From Collinsella aerofaciens (GTDB taxonomy: Bacteria; Actinomycetota; Coriobacteriia; Coriobacteriales; Coriobacteriaceae): 61,633 nt of DNA. The notes beneath the pieces were generated by a model that was given only the letters and a program-made list of their open reading frames with translations, made no database searches and was not told the DNA's origin. Shown here piece by piece: positions 34,858-42,830 of the stretch. How positions within the stretch are numbered: position 1 is the stretch's first letter; each line of letters starts with the position of its first letter. The stretch spans positions 1 through 61,633 of the forward strand of contig NZ_JADPCJ010000012.1 in the NCBI RefSeq assembly GCF_015670795.1. Direction: 5' to 3'. Position numbers and translations under genes: made by a program.

Positions 34858-35585
34858 TGGCGCCCGTATGCGCCGTGGTCGTTGCCGGCGGCAGCGGCCA
34901 GCGCTTTGGTAACCCCGGTGGCAAGCAGCTCGTTAACGTGGCGGGCCGTCCACTCATGAGCTGGTCCATCTGCGCGTTCGATCGTAGCGACAAGGTCGGC
35001 CACATCGTGGTGGTGTGTCCTGCCGAGCGCCGTGCCGAGATGCGCCGCCTGGCCATTGACCCGTTTGACTATGACACGCCCATCAGCTTTGCCGATGCCG
35101 GCGATACCCGTCAGGATTCCACCCGTGCCGGCGTGCATGCGGCTCCGGCGGGCTTTGAATACGTTGCCATCCACGACGGCGCTCGTCCGCTCATTACTAC
35201 CGAGGCGATCGATCACGCTATCGACGTGCTCGTGAGCGACCGCGCCCTCGACGGTGTCGTGTGCGGTCAGCCCGCGATCGACACGCTCAAGATCGTCGAC
35301 GGCGATAATATCGTCGAGACGCCGCCGCGCGAGCTCTATTGGGCTGCGCAGACGCCGCAGATCTTTAGCGTCGACGCCATGAAGCGTGCCCATGCCGCTG
35401 CTATCGCCGAGGGCTTTATCGGGACCGACGATTCATCGCTGGTCGAGCGCATGGGCGGGCGCGTCCGCTGTGTCCAGAGCCCGCGCGATAACCTTAAGGT
35501 GACGGTGCCCGAGGATCTGCGTCCCGTAACCGCGATTCTGCTTGGCCGTATGGCCGAGGGAGAGGACCTTCCCCATGTTCAGTAA
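34857..35585 (+). CDS. ispD: 2-C-methyl-D-erythritol 4-phosphate cytidylyltransferase
   Basis: IspD joins CTP and methylerythritol phosphate in the non-mevalonate isoprenoid pathway. The 242-residue protein has the nucleotidyltransferase signature VVAGGSGQRFGNPGGKQ near the N-terminus, and later HDGARPL and AAQTPQ. It overlaps disA by one base and ispF by 11 bases, so the three are translated as a unit. Confidence 0.95.
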   Translation: MAPVCAVVVAGGSGQRFGNPGGKQLVNVAGRPLMSWSICAFDRSDKVGHIVVVCPAERRAEMRRLAIDPFDYDTPISFADAGDTRQDSTRAGVHAAPAGFEYVAIHDGARPLITTEAIDHAIDVLVSDRALDGVVCGQPAIDTLKIVDGDNIVETPPRELYWAAQTPQIFSVDAMKRAHAAAIAEGFIGTDDSSLVERMGGRVRCVQSPRDNLKVTVPEDLRPVTAILLGRMAEGEDLPHVQ

Positions 35586-36069
35586 CCTGCGCATTGGCCA
35601 TGGCTACGACGTCCACCGTCTGGTGGAGGGGCGTCGATGTATCATCGGCGGGGTCGACATTCCCTACGAGCGCGGCCTGCTGGGCCACTCGGATGCCGAT
35701 GTGCTCGCGCACGCCTTGGCCGACGCCATTCTGGGCGCCTGCCGCGGGGGAGACATCGGCAAGCTATTCCCCGACACCGATCCCGCCTATGAGGGCGCCG
35801 ACTCGATGGTGCTGCTCGCTCGCGTGATGGACTATGCGCGCGAGCTGGGCTTCGAGTTTGTCGATGCCGATTGCACCATTGCCTGCCAGCAGCCTAAGAT
35901 CACCCCGCACCGCGATGCCATGCGCGCCAACCTCGCCCATGCCTTGGGCGTTGACGTCGAAAACGTGGGCGTCGCCGCCACTACGACCGAAAAGCTCGGT
36001 TGGGAAGGCCAGGGCGAGGGAGTCGGCGCCTGGGCCGTCTGCCTGCTACAGAAAACCGTTAAGGAGTAA
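35575..36069 (+). CDS. ispF: 2-C-methyl-D-erythritol 2,4-cyclodiphosphate synthase
   Basis: IspF closes the ring to MEcPP, the step after IspE. The 164-residue protein carries the zinc motif GHGYDVHR, HSDADVLAHALADA, and the C-terminal TTEKLGWEGQGEG. The ATG lies inside the ispD end with GGGAGAGGA upstream. With ispD here and ispE at 14164, three consecutive MEP-pathway enzymes are in the window. cysS follows 3 nt later. Confidence 0.96.
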   Translation: MFSNLRIGHGYDVHRLVEGRRCIIGGVDIPYERGLLGHSDADVLAHALADAILGACRGGDIGKLFPDTDPAYEGADSMVLLARVMDYARELGFEFVDADCTIACQQPKITPHRDAMRANLAHALGVDVENVGVAATTTEKLGWEGQGEGVGAWAVCLLQKTVKE

Positions 36070-36072
36070 CGA

Positions 36073-37539
36073 ATGCGTATCTACAACAGCGCTACCCATA
36101 AAAAGGAAGAGTTCCAGCCCATCGAGTCCGGCAAGGTCCGCATGTACGTGTGCGGCCCCACGGTCTACGACAACATCCACATCGGCAATGCCCGCACGTT
36201 CATCAGCTTTGACGTGATTCGTCGCTGGCTCATCGCGAGCGGCTACGAGGTCACGTTCGCCCAGAACCTCACCGATGTCGATGACAAGATCATCAAGCGC
36301 GCCAACGAGCAGGGCCGCACTGCCGCCGAGGTCGCGACGGAGTTCTCCGACAAGTTCATCGGCGTCATGCGCGCCGCCAACGTGCTCGATCCCGATGTGC
36401 GCCCCCGCGCCACCAAGGAGATCGGCCCCATGATCGCCATGATCAAGACGCTTATCGAGCAGGGCCACGCTTACGCAGCCGATAACGGCGATGTGTACTT
36501 TGCCGTGCGCAGCGATCCCTACTATGGTCAGGTCTCGGGCCGCAACATCGACGACCTTATGGTTGGCGCGCGCATCGAGGAGAACGAGGACAAGAACGAC
36601 CCGCTCGACTTTGCCCTGTGGAAGGCCGCCAAGCCGGGCGAGCCCAGCTGGCCGAGCCCCTGGGGCGAGGGCCGTCCCGGTTGGCACACCGAGTGCGCCG
36701 CCATGGTGCATCGCTACCTGGGTACCCCGATCGATATCCACGGCGGTGGCTCCGATCTTGCTTTCCCGCATCACGAGAACGAGTGCGCCCAGGCCACCTG
36801 CGCCTGGCACCAGGGTTTTTCCAACACCTGGATGCACACTGGCATGCTGCTGGTTGACGGCGAGAAGATGTCCAAGTCACTCGGCAACTTCTTTACGCTG
36901 GCCGAGGTCCTCGAACAGCACTCCGCTGCCGCCCTGCGCCTGCTGATGCTGCAGACGAGCTATCGCTCGCCGCTCGACTTTTCTTGGGAGCGCCTGGAGG
37001 GTGCCGAGAACTCGCTCACGCGTATCGCCGGTACGGTCGAGAACCTGCGCTGGGCCGCGAACCATGCGACGGCCGATGCCGATGCGGCTGCCGCCGAGGC
37101 GTTTGCCGCCAAGGCCGCCGAGACTCGTGCCACCTTTAAGGAGTGCATGGACGACGACTTTAACACCGCTGGTGCCATGGGTGCCGTCTTTGGCTTTGTG
37201 ACCGAGTGCAACCAGTACCTGGAGCAGGCGGGCGACGCTGCCGACAAGGCCGCCGCGCTTGCCGCCGCCGACACGCTGGCCGAGCTGCTCGATACGCTTG
37301 GCGTTGAGCTCCCCGAGCCCAAGGTCGAGTTGCCGCTGGGCCTGCTGGGCGTTGCCGCCGGTTTGGTTGCCTACACGGGTGACGACGTGGACGAGGCCGC
37401 TGCCAAGATTCTCGAGGCCCGCGCCGAGGCCCGCGCCGCCAAGAACTGGGATCTGGCCGACGCCATCCGCGACCAGCTCAAGGACCTGGGCCTGACGATC
37501 GAGGATACGACCGCCGGCACCCGTATTAAGACTCTCTAG
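36073..37539 (+). CDS. cysS: cysteinyl-tRNA synthetase
   Basis: A class-I synthetase charging tRNA-Cys. The 488-residue protein shows YVCGPTVYDNIHIGNART with the HIGH motif as HIGN, KMSKSLGNF, and the zinc ligands in VCGP, GWHTEC and PHHENE. An Ala-rich helical C-terminal region (about 330-420) precedes a small terminal domain. AAGGAG precedes the ATG, 3 nt after ispF. Confidence 0.96.
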   Translation: MRIYNSATHKKEEFQPIESGKVRMYVCGPTVYDNIHIGNARTFISFDVIRRWLIASGYEVTFAQNLTDVDDKIIKRANEQGRTAAEVATEFSDKFIGVMRAANVLDPDVRPRATKEIGPMIAMIKTLIEQGHAYAADNGDVYFAVRSDPYYGQVSGRNIDDLMVGARIEENEDKNDPLDFALWKAAKPGEPSWPSPWGEGRPGWHTECAAMVHRYLGTPIDIHGGGSDLAFPHHENECAQATCAWHQGFSNTWMHTGMLLVDGEKMSKSLGNFFTLAEVLEQHSAAALRLLMLQTSYRSPLDFSWERLEGAENSLTRIAGTVENLRWAANHATADADAAAAEAFAAKAAETRATFKECMDDDFNTAGAMGAVFGFVTECNQYLEQAGDAADKAAALAAADTLAELLDTLGVELPEPKVELPLGLLGVAAGLVAYTGDDVDEAAAKILEARAEARAAKNWDLADAIRDQLKDLGLTIEDTTAGTRIKTL

Positions 37540-37681
37540 TATTTGTTGACCGTTCGAGGTGCGGCAGATTGCCTTGAAAGAGGAGGGCATAGACCTGGTG
37601 GTCATGCCCGACGATTGAAAGGCAAGGTGCCGTGGCTCGGACGGTCGATTCTTGTTCGTTATGTATTTAGGAGGTCGCTTT
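37540..37681 (+). other. leader of rlmB with small hairpin
   Basis: GGGCAT-A-GACC and GGTC-ATGCCC (37588-37613) form a compact hairpin without T-run. The mini-ribonuclease III gene (mrnC) that sits here in Bacillus is absent. Confidence 0.5.
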
Positions 37682-38602
37682 ATGGCCGACAATCGCAAGC
37701 GTGCACCGCGTGGAGGCAAGCAGGCTGCTTCTGACTCGCGTCCGATTCGCCGCAACGACCGCGCTGCCGCTCCCAAGGGCCAGCGCGAGCGCTCCCAAGC
37801 CCAGGCTGCGCGTCCGCAGCGCGATCGCAACCGCGACAACGTTCAGGCTCCCAAGGGCGAGTTTATCGAAGGTCGTCGTGCAGCCGCCGAGGCGCTGCGT
37901 ACCGGCTTTCCCGTCAAGTGTGCGCTCATCGCCGAGGGCGGGGAGCGCGATGCCGCCCTGTCTCGTCTGGTCGATGACCTCAACGCCGCCGGTGTCCGCA
38001 TTAAGTATGTGCCGCGTGCGCAGCTCGATGCGCTGTCGAGCCATGGCGCTCACCAGGGCATTGCGCTCGAGGTTGGTAACTTCCCTTACGCTGATGTTGC
38101 CGATATCCTCGACCGCGCGGGCGACGGTCCGGCGCTTGTCGTTGTGCTCGACCATGTGACCGACGACGGCAACTTTGGTGCCATCGTGCGCTCCGCCGAA
38201 GTCGTGGGCGCGGCGGGCGTCATCATTGCCAACAAGCGCGCTGCCGGCGTGACCGTTGGCAGCTACAAGACTTCCGCCGGCGCCGTCATGCACCTGCCTA
38301 TCGCGCAGGTTCCCAATATCGCCCGTGCACTCGACGACCTCAAGGCCGCTGGCTTTTGGGTGGGCGGCGCCTCCGAGCACGCCGAGGGCAGCTGCTGGGA
38401 TGCTCCCTTCGAGGGCCGCGTGGCGCTCGTCATGGGCTCCGAGGGCGACGGCATCTCGCGCCTGGTGCTCGAGAAATGCGACTTTATGACCAAGCTTCCC
38501 CAGCGCGGCATGACCGAGAGCCTCAATGTTGCCCAGGCGACCACGGCGCTGTGCTTTGAGTGGCTGCGCCGCAACGTCGGCGAGCTCATGGGGGAGGAGT
38601 AG
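37682..38602 (+). CDS. rlmB: 23S rRNA 2'-O-methyltransferase RlmB
   Basis: A SPOUT (TrmH family) enzyme that methylates a guanosine of the 23S rRNA peptidyl-transferase region. The 306-residue protein has a basic, disordered N-terminal tail of about 60 residues, the substrate-binding L30e-like domain (about 65-145), and the knotted catalytic domain with VTDDGNFGAIVRSAE, VMGSEGDGISR and SLNVAQATT. GGAGG precedes the ATG. The next start is 3 nt after its stop. Confidence 0.93.
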   Translation: MADNRKRAPRGGKQAASDSRPIRRNDRAAAPKGQRERSQAQAARPQRDRNRDNVQAPKGEFIEGRRAAAEALRTGFPVKCALIAEGGERDAALSRLVDDLNAAGVRIKYVPRAQLDALSSHGAHQGIALEVGNFPYADVADILDRAGDGPALVVVLDHVTDDGNFGAIVRSAEVVGAAGVIIANKRAAGVTVGSYKTSAGAVMHLPIAQVPNIARALDDLKAAGFWVGGASEHAEGSCWDAPFEGRVALVMGSEGDGISRLVLEKCDFMTKLPQRGMTESLNVAQATTALCFEWLRRNVGELMGEE

Positions 38603-38605
38603 CGC

Positions 38606-39283
38606 ATGTCCAAAAAGAACCGTGCCAAGTCCAAGGCCAAGCGCTTTGGCGAGGGCTCGGCCAAGCCGATTGTTTCGGCCGCGACCTACGGCGTGGGCGG
38701 CAATGCGTTTGCGCAGGCCATCGCCGACCCGGTCTCGACGGTGCACTCCAATAAGCCCGAGCTGCTGGTGGTCGACGGCTACAACGTGATCCACTGCACG
38801 CCGCGCTACGAAAAGCTCGTGTACGACCATTCAGACGATCCGTATTCCAGCGACGTTCACGATATGGCACGCACCGCCCTCATCAACGACGTCGCCGCCT
38901 TTGCCCAGGGCCGCTACGAGGCCGTGATCGTGTTCGACGGCGCGGGCAATATCTCCAACGAGCGCCCCAACCTGCCGGCCCGCGGCGTGCGCATCGAGTT
39001 TTCGCCGACGGGCGTTTCTGCCGATACCGTGGTGCAAAAGCTCTGCATCGAGGCGCGCGAGGAAGGCCGCGCGTGCTCCGTGGTATCGAGCGACGGCACG
39101 ATCCAGGCCGTCGTCATGGGCAAGGGCGTCACGCGCATCTCGAGCCGTATGCTGGTGGACGAGATCAAACAGATCGACAACGACGTGCACGAGGCCGAGG
39201 AGGCCCCGCAGATCAAGATGACCCTGGGCAGCCGTCTAAGCCCCGAGGCCCTGGCCAAGCTCAAAGCTCTGCGCGGGAGGTAG
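38606..39283 (+). CDS. NYN-domain (YacP-like) ribonuclease
   Basis: A 225-residue protein with the PIN-like NYN domain also found in Bacillus YacP (Rae1), a ribosome-associated mRNA endonuclease. Visible motifs are LLVVDGYNVIH, VIVFDGAGN and VVSSDGTIQ, which hold the acidic metal ligands. A basic N-terminal tail of about 35 residues and a charged C-terminus flank it. The position directly after rlmB is the same as in Bacillus, which supports the family. Whether it cuts mRNA in the ribosomal A site, as Rae1 does, is inference. Confidence 0.85.
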   Translation: MSKKNRAKSKAKRFGEGSAKPIVSAATYGVGGNAFAQAIADPVSTVHSNKPELLVVDGYNVIHCTPRYEKLVYDHSDDPYSSDVHDMARTALINDVAAFAQGRYEAVIVFDGAGNISNERPNLPARGVRIEFSPTGVSADTVVQKLCIEAREEGRACSVVSSDGTIQAVVMGKGVTRISSRMLVDEIKQIDNDVHEAEEAPQIKMTLGSRLSPEALAKLKALRGR

Positions 39284-39310
39284 GGGAGTTGGCGGGGCGA
39301 TGCTGTCTCG

Positions 39311-40651
39311 CTAACTCCATTCAGCGATGTCGATCATTCTTTCGAGGCGCCATGTTAGCGCCTCTTTTAGATAAGGCAGTCTCGCTGTAAGAGCGTCGTT
39401 TTTGGATAGGATTTCGATTGCCTCGTCAACGAAACCCTCGAGTTTGTCGCCGTCAAACCAGCCCATGTCCTCGACGAGCAACATTTGTTTGGCGGGGCTT
39501 GAATGAAATTGTGCGCTGGTAAAACTGTGCTCTCCCGCCCTAAGCTCCTCTAGTGATATGTTGCACCAGAGTGATGAGCCCGAATCGAAGATAGGGGCAG
39601 GTCTGCAGGCTAGCGTGTTTACGTTTCGCACAAGGCCAAAGTTGCGCCAATGGCGATCATAGTTGGCAATGATGTCATCGCATACGATCATGCGGTCAAG
39701 GGCGTCTTTTATATCCGTCGCTCCAAGCTCCTCGCAGTTTGCTACATACCGTTCGTAATCGGTTAGTCGCTCGTCTGCATTTGCATGCTGGTTTACATAG
39801 AACGCAGGGACATACTCTTCTTCATCAGTTAAGAAGACATCGCATATGCTCAGGGCGGAAGTGCCCGTGCCCTCGAGCGAGTAAGGCACATAATCGCAAG
39901 CGTTTAGGATGCGACGGTGAAGTGCAGTCGCCACCAGCTCGTTATAAGGTTCCTGGCTTAGATGTGCACCTGCCTTGTGGAGGATTCGACGGTCATCCTC
40001 GCATGTCCAGTACTTTTGAAGATTGCCGTCCGAGGTGTTATCGGGCTTTGCGGCAGCTGCCTTGCCCTCTGGGGCGAAGGGCGCGATGCTGAGAGAGACG
40101 TCGTCAAAAGCATTATTGAAGAAATTGATATCTTCCCACGCGAGACCGGAGTCTTGGGGCCTAATCCAATACTGGTCGGATAAGGAGAGGCCAAGATTTC
40201 GCTGGACGAGTTCATCGGGAACATCGACTGCGGCTTCTGCAAGCAGGGAGGCTAGTCCAATGCGTGCGAGCGGGATACCGCGGCCGCGCCACCAGATGCG
40301 GAAGGAGTCGAGCGATATGGGGCTATTAGGGCCAAATACTCCAATAGGGGCGTGGGCGTAATCGACGTCGGCGCCGATGTGGGTGAAGTCTTTTCGCGAT
40401 GTGCTGTAGACCAGTTGGGCTACTTCGTGCGTGCGGTTCATGAGGGTAAATGCGACTTCGCTTTTCCCATGCCCACGACGAGGTCGTCCCCCTCTTTTGG
40501 TTGCGGAGCGGAGTCGCGCGTCTACGCTGTCTTTGTCGATGAGCCACACGCCAGAAGCCTTGCGGGCGGTCAGCGCGCCGTTCTTAATGAGCTCCTGCAC
40601 CCTGCGCGGGCTGATGCCGAGCAGCTCGGCTGCTTCCTTGGTAGTCAACAT
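39311..40651 (-). CDS. HTH-HipA-like kinase fusion (putative single-gene toxin/regulator)
   Basis: A 446-residue protein not matching an ordinary HipA. Residues 1-55 are an excisionase/MerR-type helix-turn-helix (TTKEAAELLGISPRRVQELI) followed by a basic patch (KRGGRPRRGHGK). The C-terminal half has HipA-like kinase signatures: IANYDRHWRNFG in place of the catalytic loop and PIFDSGSS as the metal-binding motif. There is no separate antitoxin gene. A perfect 19-nt inverted repeat sits just before the start, so the protein probably represses itself. GC content is lower than in the flanking genes. Toxicity is not shown by sequence. Confidence 0.75.
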   Translation of the reverse strand: MLTTKEAAELLGISPRRVQELIKNGALTARKASGVWLIDKDSVDARLRSATKRGGRPRRGHGKSEVAFTLMNRTHEVAQLVYSTSRKDFTHIGADVDYAHAPIGVFGPNSPISLDSFRIWWRGRGIPLARIGLASLLAEAAVDVPDELVQRNLGLSLSDQYWIRPQDSGLAWEDINFFNNAFDDVSLSIAPFAPEGKAAAAKPDNTSDGNLQKYWTCEDDRRILHKAGAHLSQEPYNELVATALHRRILNACDYVPYSLEGTGTSALSICDVFLTDEEEYVPAFYVNQHANADERLTDYERYVANCEELGATDIKDALDRMIVCDDIIANYDRHWRNFGLVRNVNTLACRPAPIFDSGSSLWCNISLEELRAGEHSFTSAQFHSSPAKQMLLVEDMGWFDGDKLEGFVDEAIEILSKNDALTARLPYLKEALTWRLERMIDIAEWS

Positions 40652-40663
40652 CGCGAAACCCTT

Positions 40664-40719
40664 CGCCAGAACGAATAGTTTTATATAGCCAATTGTAATT
40701 AAAACTATTCGTTCTGGCG
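40664..40719. promoter_or_regulatory. 19-nt inverted repeat operator
   Basis: CGCCAGAACGAATAGTTTT (40664-40682) and its exact reverse complement (40701-40719) are 18 nt apart, 13 nt before the start of the HTH-kinase gene. A third half-site CGAATAGTTTT follows at 40718-40728. Confidence 0.82.
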
Positions 40720-40812
40720 AATAGTTTTGAGATGTGGTCGGGTGAAGGGCCTGTTGCGCCTCGTCGGCAATTCCTTTATTCTTAATTGGCTTCGCGCGAA
40801 AGCGCCAAGTGT

Positions 40813-40887
40813 GCCAGTGTGGCGCAACGGTAGCGCAACTGATTTGTAATCAGTGGGTTGCAGGTTCGATTCCTGTCACTGGCTCCA
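40813..40887 (+). tRNA. tRNA-Thr (TGT)
   Basis: Acceptor GCCAGTG/CACTGGC, anticodon stem ACTGA/TCAGT with loop TTTGTAA (anticodon TGT), T-arm CAGGTTCGATTCCTG, and encoded CCA. Confidence 0.95.
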
Positions 40888-40896
40888 TGAGAGTTT

Positions 40897-40932
40897 CGGG
40901 CTCTGTCTCTATATGGGACAGGGCCCGTTTCT
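40897..40932 (+). terminator. terminator of tRNA-Thr
   Basis: CGGGCTCTGTC and GGACAGGGCCCG form a long stem followed by TTTCTATTT. Confidence 0.75.
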
Positions 40933-41001
40933 ATTTAGGTGGTGCGCCATCGGGTTAGCGCCCATCCCGTTTTTGGTTTGTCTCGTCCTCCAGTTTGTCT
41001 A

Positions 41002-41048
41002 AATCTGTAACACCAAGACCGATATTTGGCATCTAACTGTTACAGATT
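41002..41048. repeat. ATCTGTAACA hairpin, copy 1
   Basis: AATCTGTAACA (41002-41012) and TGTTACAGATT (41038-41048) are perfectly paired arms around 25 nt. Confidence 0.8.
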
Positions 41049-41081
41049 GAGATGAAACTTAGGGTGTTTTAGGAATATCTT

Positions 41082-41128
41082 GATCTGTAACATGTAGAAG
41101 CGGAATAGGCCTCTTACTGTTACAGATC
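41082..41128. repeat. ATCTGTAACA hairpin, copy 2
   Basis: GATCTGTAACA (41082-41092) and TGTTACAGATC (41118-41128) are arms around 25 nt. The outermost pair is G-C instead of A-T, keeping complementarity; the loop differs from copy 1. Confidence 0.8.
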
Positions 41129-41284
41129 GAGACAAGGGCGGGTGCGGACCTGGATGTCCTGCTCGAGCGTGGATTTCTGGACACGCGAGCGAAGAAAATC
41201 TCCCGACCGGAGAACGAGCGTGGATAATTAACTTGGATAGGGAGCTAAGGTAAACACCGATTGTCTATCGACGGCTTTAGAAAC

Positions 41285-41320
41285 AACGACCCCGATTTCA
41301 TTGTGGAATCGGGGTCGTTT
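41285..41320. terminator. terminator of the PTS operon
   Basis: AACGACCCCGATTTC and GAATCGGGGTCGTTT form a long stem with a short loop. On the minus strand it ends the PTS genes. Confidence 0.85.
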
Positions 41321-41420
41321 GTGCCTCAGGAATCCGAATGGATTAATCGAGCTCCTAAGGGACTTCTTGGGTTCTTGCTAATGGTCTGCCGAGGATGTCC
41401 CCAATGCAAACAGCGGGCAT

Positions 41421-42821
41421 CTACTCAATATAGCTGGGGTTCTTCTTGATGATTACGCGTGCAGCGATGAAAGAGACGACGATGGCGATGATGGCGACAA
41501 CGCATGCCAGCACGAAGTTGCCCATGGACCCATCGGGAGCGATAAAGATGAGTGCCGAAAGAAGGCCGGGGCATGCTCCCGCAACATACTCTTTCAGGAC
41601 AAAGATGCCTGCAGGGAGTCCAGCGCAGAGCGCGCCGATTGCCGTGCCGACAAGCAGGCGGGGACGCTCGATGAGGCAACCGTAGAACGCGGGCTCGGTT
41701 ACGCCACAGAGTGCGGTAACGGCAACCGTGGTGACCATACCCTTCTTCTCCTTGTTTCCCTTCATGGCAGTTGCCAGGGCGAGGCTCGTGCCGCCAATGC
41801 AGAGGTTCGAGATGAATCCAAAGATAATGGGTGCCCAACCGAGCTGCGCCAGGCTCGTAACTTCGATTGCGATGTAAGCCTTATCGAGACCGAGCATGAC
41901 GAAATAGGGGTTAAGGGCTGCCAGGATCGGAGTAGCGATAAATGCCACGTTGTCCATAAGCCACGTGACGGCATCACTCAGCGCGTAGCCCATCATGCTG
42001 CCGGCGGGGCCAAGGATAATCAGCTCGACGGGCACGACGATGATCATGGTGAGCAGCGGCTTCAAGAACAGTTTGGTAACGTCGGGAATGATCTTCTGAA
42101 GGCTGCGGTCGACAAAGTACATGAACACAACGCCCAGTACGATGGGCACTACCGTACTCGAATAGTCGTTCGTCGGGATGGGGATACCAAGAAAGTCGAG
42201 ACCCTCGGCACCGCTAATGGACGAGCTGATCATGATCGCGCCCAGCAATGCGCCCATGATGGGCTGCATCTTCATGACGGCTGCGAGCTGATAACCAAGA
42301 TAAACGGGCAAGAAGCTAAACGAAGCGCTAAAGATCGCCAACAGGACCTGGGCGGTTCCGCTATCGGTGCTTAATCCGCAATAATTGACCAGGAGATTCT
42401 TGATCGAAAGAATGAGTCCGCCAACGATGAGCGCCGGGACGATGGGCATGAATACCTGTGCAGAGACGTTCCCGAATTTCTCAATCAAGCCCATGGCGGT
42501 GTTACCGCTTTTAATGCCTTCTGCAAGGTCTTTGGCGGTTTGGGCATCGTCGGCAACCGTGCCACCGCCGACTTCGATTCCCGCGAAGTCGAGGAAGTCG
42601 TTGTAAGCCTCGGTGACGTTTGGGCCGATGATCACCTGAAGCTGGCCACCGCTGACTACTGCCCCGAGCGCCTGATCGGCCGATTTGGCGAGCTGGAGAT
42701 CGATGATCGAGGTGTCTCGTGCGTCGATGCGAAGGCGTGTCGCACAATGAGTTACCGATGTAATGTTCTCTTTGCCGCCAACAGCCTTTAGGACTGTTTC
42801 GGACATTGCCTGATATTTCAT
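41421..42821 (-). CDS. PTS beta-glucoside-type transporter subunit IIBC
   Basis: A phosphotransferase permease that imports and phosphorylates a sugar. The 466-residue protein has the EIIB domain (about 1-80) with the phosphorylated Cys in VTHCATRLR, then an EIIC domain of about ten membrane helices including GVTEPAFYG, typical of the glucose/beta-glucoside superfamily. No EIIA domain is attached, so IIA must come from elsewhere. AGGAGAAAGAG precedes the ATG. The GH1 gene directly upstream points to an aryl- or oligo-beta-glucoside; trehalose-type substrates cannot be excluded from the PTS alone. Confidence 0.9.
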   Translation of the reverse strand: MKYQAMSETVLKAVGGKENITSVTHCATRLRIDARDTSIIDLQLAKSADQALGAVVSGGQLQVIIGPNVTEAYNDFLDFAGIEVGGGTVADDAQTAKDLAEGIKSGNTAMGLIEKFGNVSAQVFMPIVPALIVGGLILSIKNLLVNYCGLSTDSGTAQVLLAIFSASFSFLPVYLGYQLAAVMKMQPIMGALLGAIMISSSISGAEGLDFLGIPIPTNDYSSTVVPIVLGVVFMYFVDRSLQKIIPDVTKLFLKPLLTMIIVVPVELIILGPAGSMMGYALSDAVTWLMDNVAFIATPILAALNPYFVMLGLDKAYIAIEVTSLAQLGWAPIIFGFISNLCIGGTSLALATAMKGNKEKKGMVTTVAVTALCGVTEPAFYGCLIERPRLLVGTAIGALCAGLPAGIFVLKEYVAGACPGLLSALIFIAPDGSMGNFVLACVVAIIAIVVSFIAARVIIKKNPSYIE

Positions 42822-42830
42822 CTCTTTCTC

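Larger units (their letters stand above)
40933..41420. other. gene-free repeat-rich stretch
   Basis: It holds two ATCTGTAACA hairpins, a GAGCGTGGATAAT repeat (41208-41229, and a shorter GAGCGTGGAT at 41165) and a strong terminator. No gene is supported. Confidence 0.7.
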
